The notes beneath the pieces were generated by a model. That model worked only from the letters and a program-made list of their open reading frames with translations, was not told the DNA's origin and searched no databases. A stretch of 64,000 bases of DNA from Mucilaginibacter sp. SMC90 (GTDB lineage: Bacteria; Bacteroidota; Bacteroidia; Sphingobacteriales; Sphingobacteriaceae), in contig NZ_CP094527.1 of assembly GCF_022811725.1 (NCBI RefSeq), positions 434,001 to 498,000 on the forward strand, given 5' to 3'. The translations under genes were made by a program, and so were the position numbers. Shown here piece by piece: positions 62,871 to 64,000 of this stretch; the stretch's first letter is position 1, and every line of letters starts with the position of its first letter.

Positions 62871-62895
62871 TTTTATTTACCTGCTCATTTTTTAA

Positions 62896-63202
62896 TTAAA
62901 AAATATTTGCATCTTTGTAGCAATTCCTTAATTGTTAACCCTTTAATATTTTAAGGACTATGCTACAGAGTATCTCATCCATATCCCATTAGTGCATCAC
63001 CTTTAACAGGTGGACAGCAATTCTTTTGTTTTTGTTTAAACGTTTTTGCCGGTGTATTTAACCGGTGACAGGTTTTGTTTGTCTGCTTTTTTTTACGCGT
63101 TAACGGTTTGGCTTGCGCTTTTCAAAATGGGTAAATCCCTAACCCGGGGATGAATTTTTGAAAATCATAACAGATTTTAATGAACTAAACACGTAAAGTC
63201 CG
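62896..63202 (+). promoter_or_regulatory. Long leader upstream of the hypothetical/RtcB pair
   Basis: About 300 bases without a full gene. A -7-like CATCTTTG lies at 62910-62917. A 10-codon frame (MLQSISSISH) starts at 62960 after aaggact, and small hairpins (cacct/aggtg near 62999-63013; ccggt/accgg near 63050-63065) follow. This could be a leader-peptide or structured-leader region, but the evidence is thin. Confidence 0.35.
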
Positions 63203-63928
63203 ATGGACATACATGATTTACCGTACCGTTTAAAATCGGCACGGAGAAAAAAACGATTGGTTAAAGAAGCGTTTGATAAAAAGCTGATCAGTCTAAGCAA
63301 GCAACGACAAGACCTGAGCGATCAGATTCGCCAACTACCGCCAATCCCTTTGGAGAAACCTTACCAGAGTGGATATGTACGCTATTTTATTTTGCGTAGC
63401 GATATTGCACGCAGTGACAAGGCCGAGTTTTATCAAAGCCTACTCAATAAAATAAACGTAAAATGGTGGCATCACGATAAATCTTTTAAAAAGAAAAAGC
63501 GCCGCAAAGGCAGGTACACTTATTCAGAAAAAGAACAAAAACTCCGGGAACTTGATCCGGAAGAATTCCACAGTTCAAAACTCAATCTTACTGATGCAGA
63601 AAAACAATGCTTCTATTTTAAAGAAGTATGGGATGTAGTATACAGGCGATGGAAGAACATGTATGTATTTATTGAACAATGGCGATTTGTGTTGGTGATC
63701 AAGCCACACATCATCTACACAGCAAAACAAATTGACGAAGTGCTTGAACAACAGCTAAGTGAGATCAATGAATTTATTGATTGGAATGGTTATTTGCCGC
63801 GGATTCTCAGGTTGATAGATAAAACTAATAAGCGATGGGATTGGGACTTTTATGAGCATCCATCATACATTAACGAATTTAAAAACAAACCGAAGTACAC
63901 CTCAAAAGAGGCGTATCTCGACTATTAA
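63203..63928 (+). CDS. Basic hypothetical protein upstream of an RtcB-like gene
   Basis: 241 residues, strongly basic, no leader. It is rich in Lys/Arg and aromatic residues (RRKKRLVKEAFDKK, FKKKKRRKGRYTYSEKEQ, WDVVYRRWKNMYVFIEQWRFVLVIKPH) and ends with FKNKPKYTSKEAYLDY. I do not know the family, but the composition is that of a nucleic-acid-binding protein. The next gene starts 11 bases after it, so the two are likely one operon. Confidence 0.7.
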   Translation: MDIHDLPYRLKSARRKKRLVKEAFDKKLISLSKQRQDLSDQIRQLPPIPLEKPYQSGYVRYFILRSDIARSDKAEFYQSLLNKINVKWWHHDKSFKKKKRRKGRYTYSEKEQKLRELDPEEFHSSKLNLTDAEKQCFYFKEVWDVVYRRWKNMYVFIEQWRFVLVIKPHIIYTAKQIDEVLEQQLSEINEFIDWNGYLPRILRLIDKTNKRWDWDFYEHPSYINEFKNKPKYTSKEAYLDY

Positions 63929-63939
63929 ACAATACCCTT

Positions 63940-64000
63940 ATGGGCAATTTAAAAACAAAAGAACTGACACAAATAGGTTACGCCGATAATAAGCAGCGGA
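63940..64000 (+). CDS. Start of a possible RtcB-type RNA ligase gene (cut by window end)
   Basis: Only about 20 codons are visible (MGNLKTKELTQIGYADNKQR). The short N-terminal pattern K-x-L-x-x-I/L-G-Y/F is like the start of RtcB RNA-splicing ligases, but so few residues cannot prove it. The reading frame is open to the end of the window. Confidence 0.4.
   Translation, partial: MGNLKTKELTQIGYADNKQR

Noticed and set aside
62689..62895. A 68-codon frame after gapN
   Set aside because: It runs through the two palindromic repeats and their terminator, starts inside the hairpin region and has no domain.
1..64000. CRISPR arrays, rRNA operons and other tRNA genes
   Set aside because: No spaced direct repeats, no rRNA-like sequence and no second cloverleaf were noticed by reading; a proper search could still find weak ones.

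Overview
The window reads as a chromosomal segment of a Bacteroidota bacterium, most likely family Sphingobacteriaceae and probably Mucilaginibacter-like (inference from protein families; no rRNA is present). Signs are TonB-dependent receptor/DUF4249 clusters, BfmA/BtgA-type and DUF5712 mobilisation genes, DUF3127, DUF3347, -7 boxes of the TAnnTTTG type, weak Shine-Dalgarno sequences and many TAATG/ATGA gene overlaps.

Region 1 (1-40.9 kb) looks like one integrated mobile or genomic island whose right end lies at a tRNA-Asp gene. From the left it carries: a YncE-like propeller and a TolC/adaptor/RND efflux operon (1-6.1 kb); a set of membrane proteins (two PAP2 phosphatases, EamA, YnfA, VIT, DUF202; 6.1-9.3 kb); a small protein and a Nudix hydrolase; a long sulfur block (10.4-24.7 kb) with a TsdA-type thiosulfate dehydrogenase, DsrE, two solute-binding proteins, Prx6, DUF305, a propeller, LysR and Crp regulators, TauE, two YeeE/YedE-type halves, a persulfide dioxygenase-rhodanese fusion and a YeiH-type exporter; a copper-type block (25-31.9 kb) with a permease, an HMA-AraC regulator, DUF305, two DUF3347 proteins, a haem-binding protein and a multicopper oxidase with an extra C-terminal barrel-like domain; an arsenic operon on the minus strand (31.9-34.8 kb) with two matching ArsR-type operators; a mobilisation module with a hairpin-rich candidate oriT (34.9-37.5 kb); an orphan gene, a zeta-toxin pair and a tyrosine integrase reading away from tRNA-Asp (37.7-41 kb). 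The left end of the island is not in the window.

Region 2 (41.2-64 kb) looks like ordinary chromosome: a leftward TonB receptor/DUF4249/MG2-like operon, a histidine kinase and response regulator, DUF3127, a THUMP-type rRNA methyltransferase, an Xre regulator, an HD hydrolase, an OprB-like porin, DUF4198, a fused 2-oxoacid dehydrogenase E1, a GapN-like dehydrogenase, and a hypothetical gene followed by the first codons of a possible RtcB. Dispersed palindromic repeats (two copies of a GTCATTGCGAGG family and one other family) lie between these genes.

As a working model, the island combines efflux, copper, arsenic and sulfur-oxyanion/persulfide handling. In the sulfur block, periplasmic thiosulfate oxidation and sulfur-carrier proteins would feed or relieve a cytoplasmic persulfide pool that the TauE/YeeE/persulfide dioxygenase operon clears. 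No complete SOX system and no ABC permease for the two binding proteins are visible.
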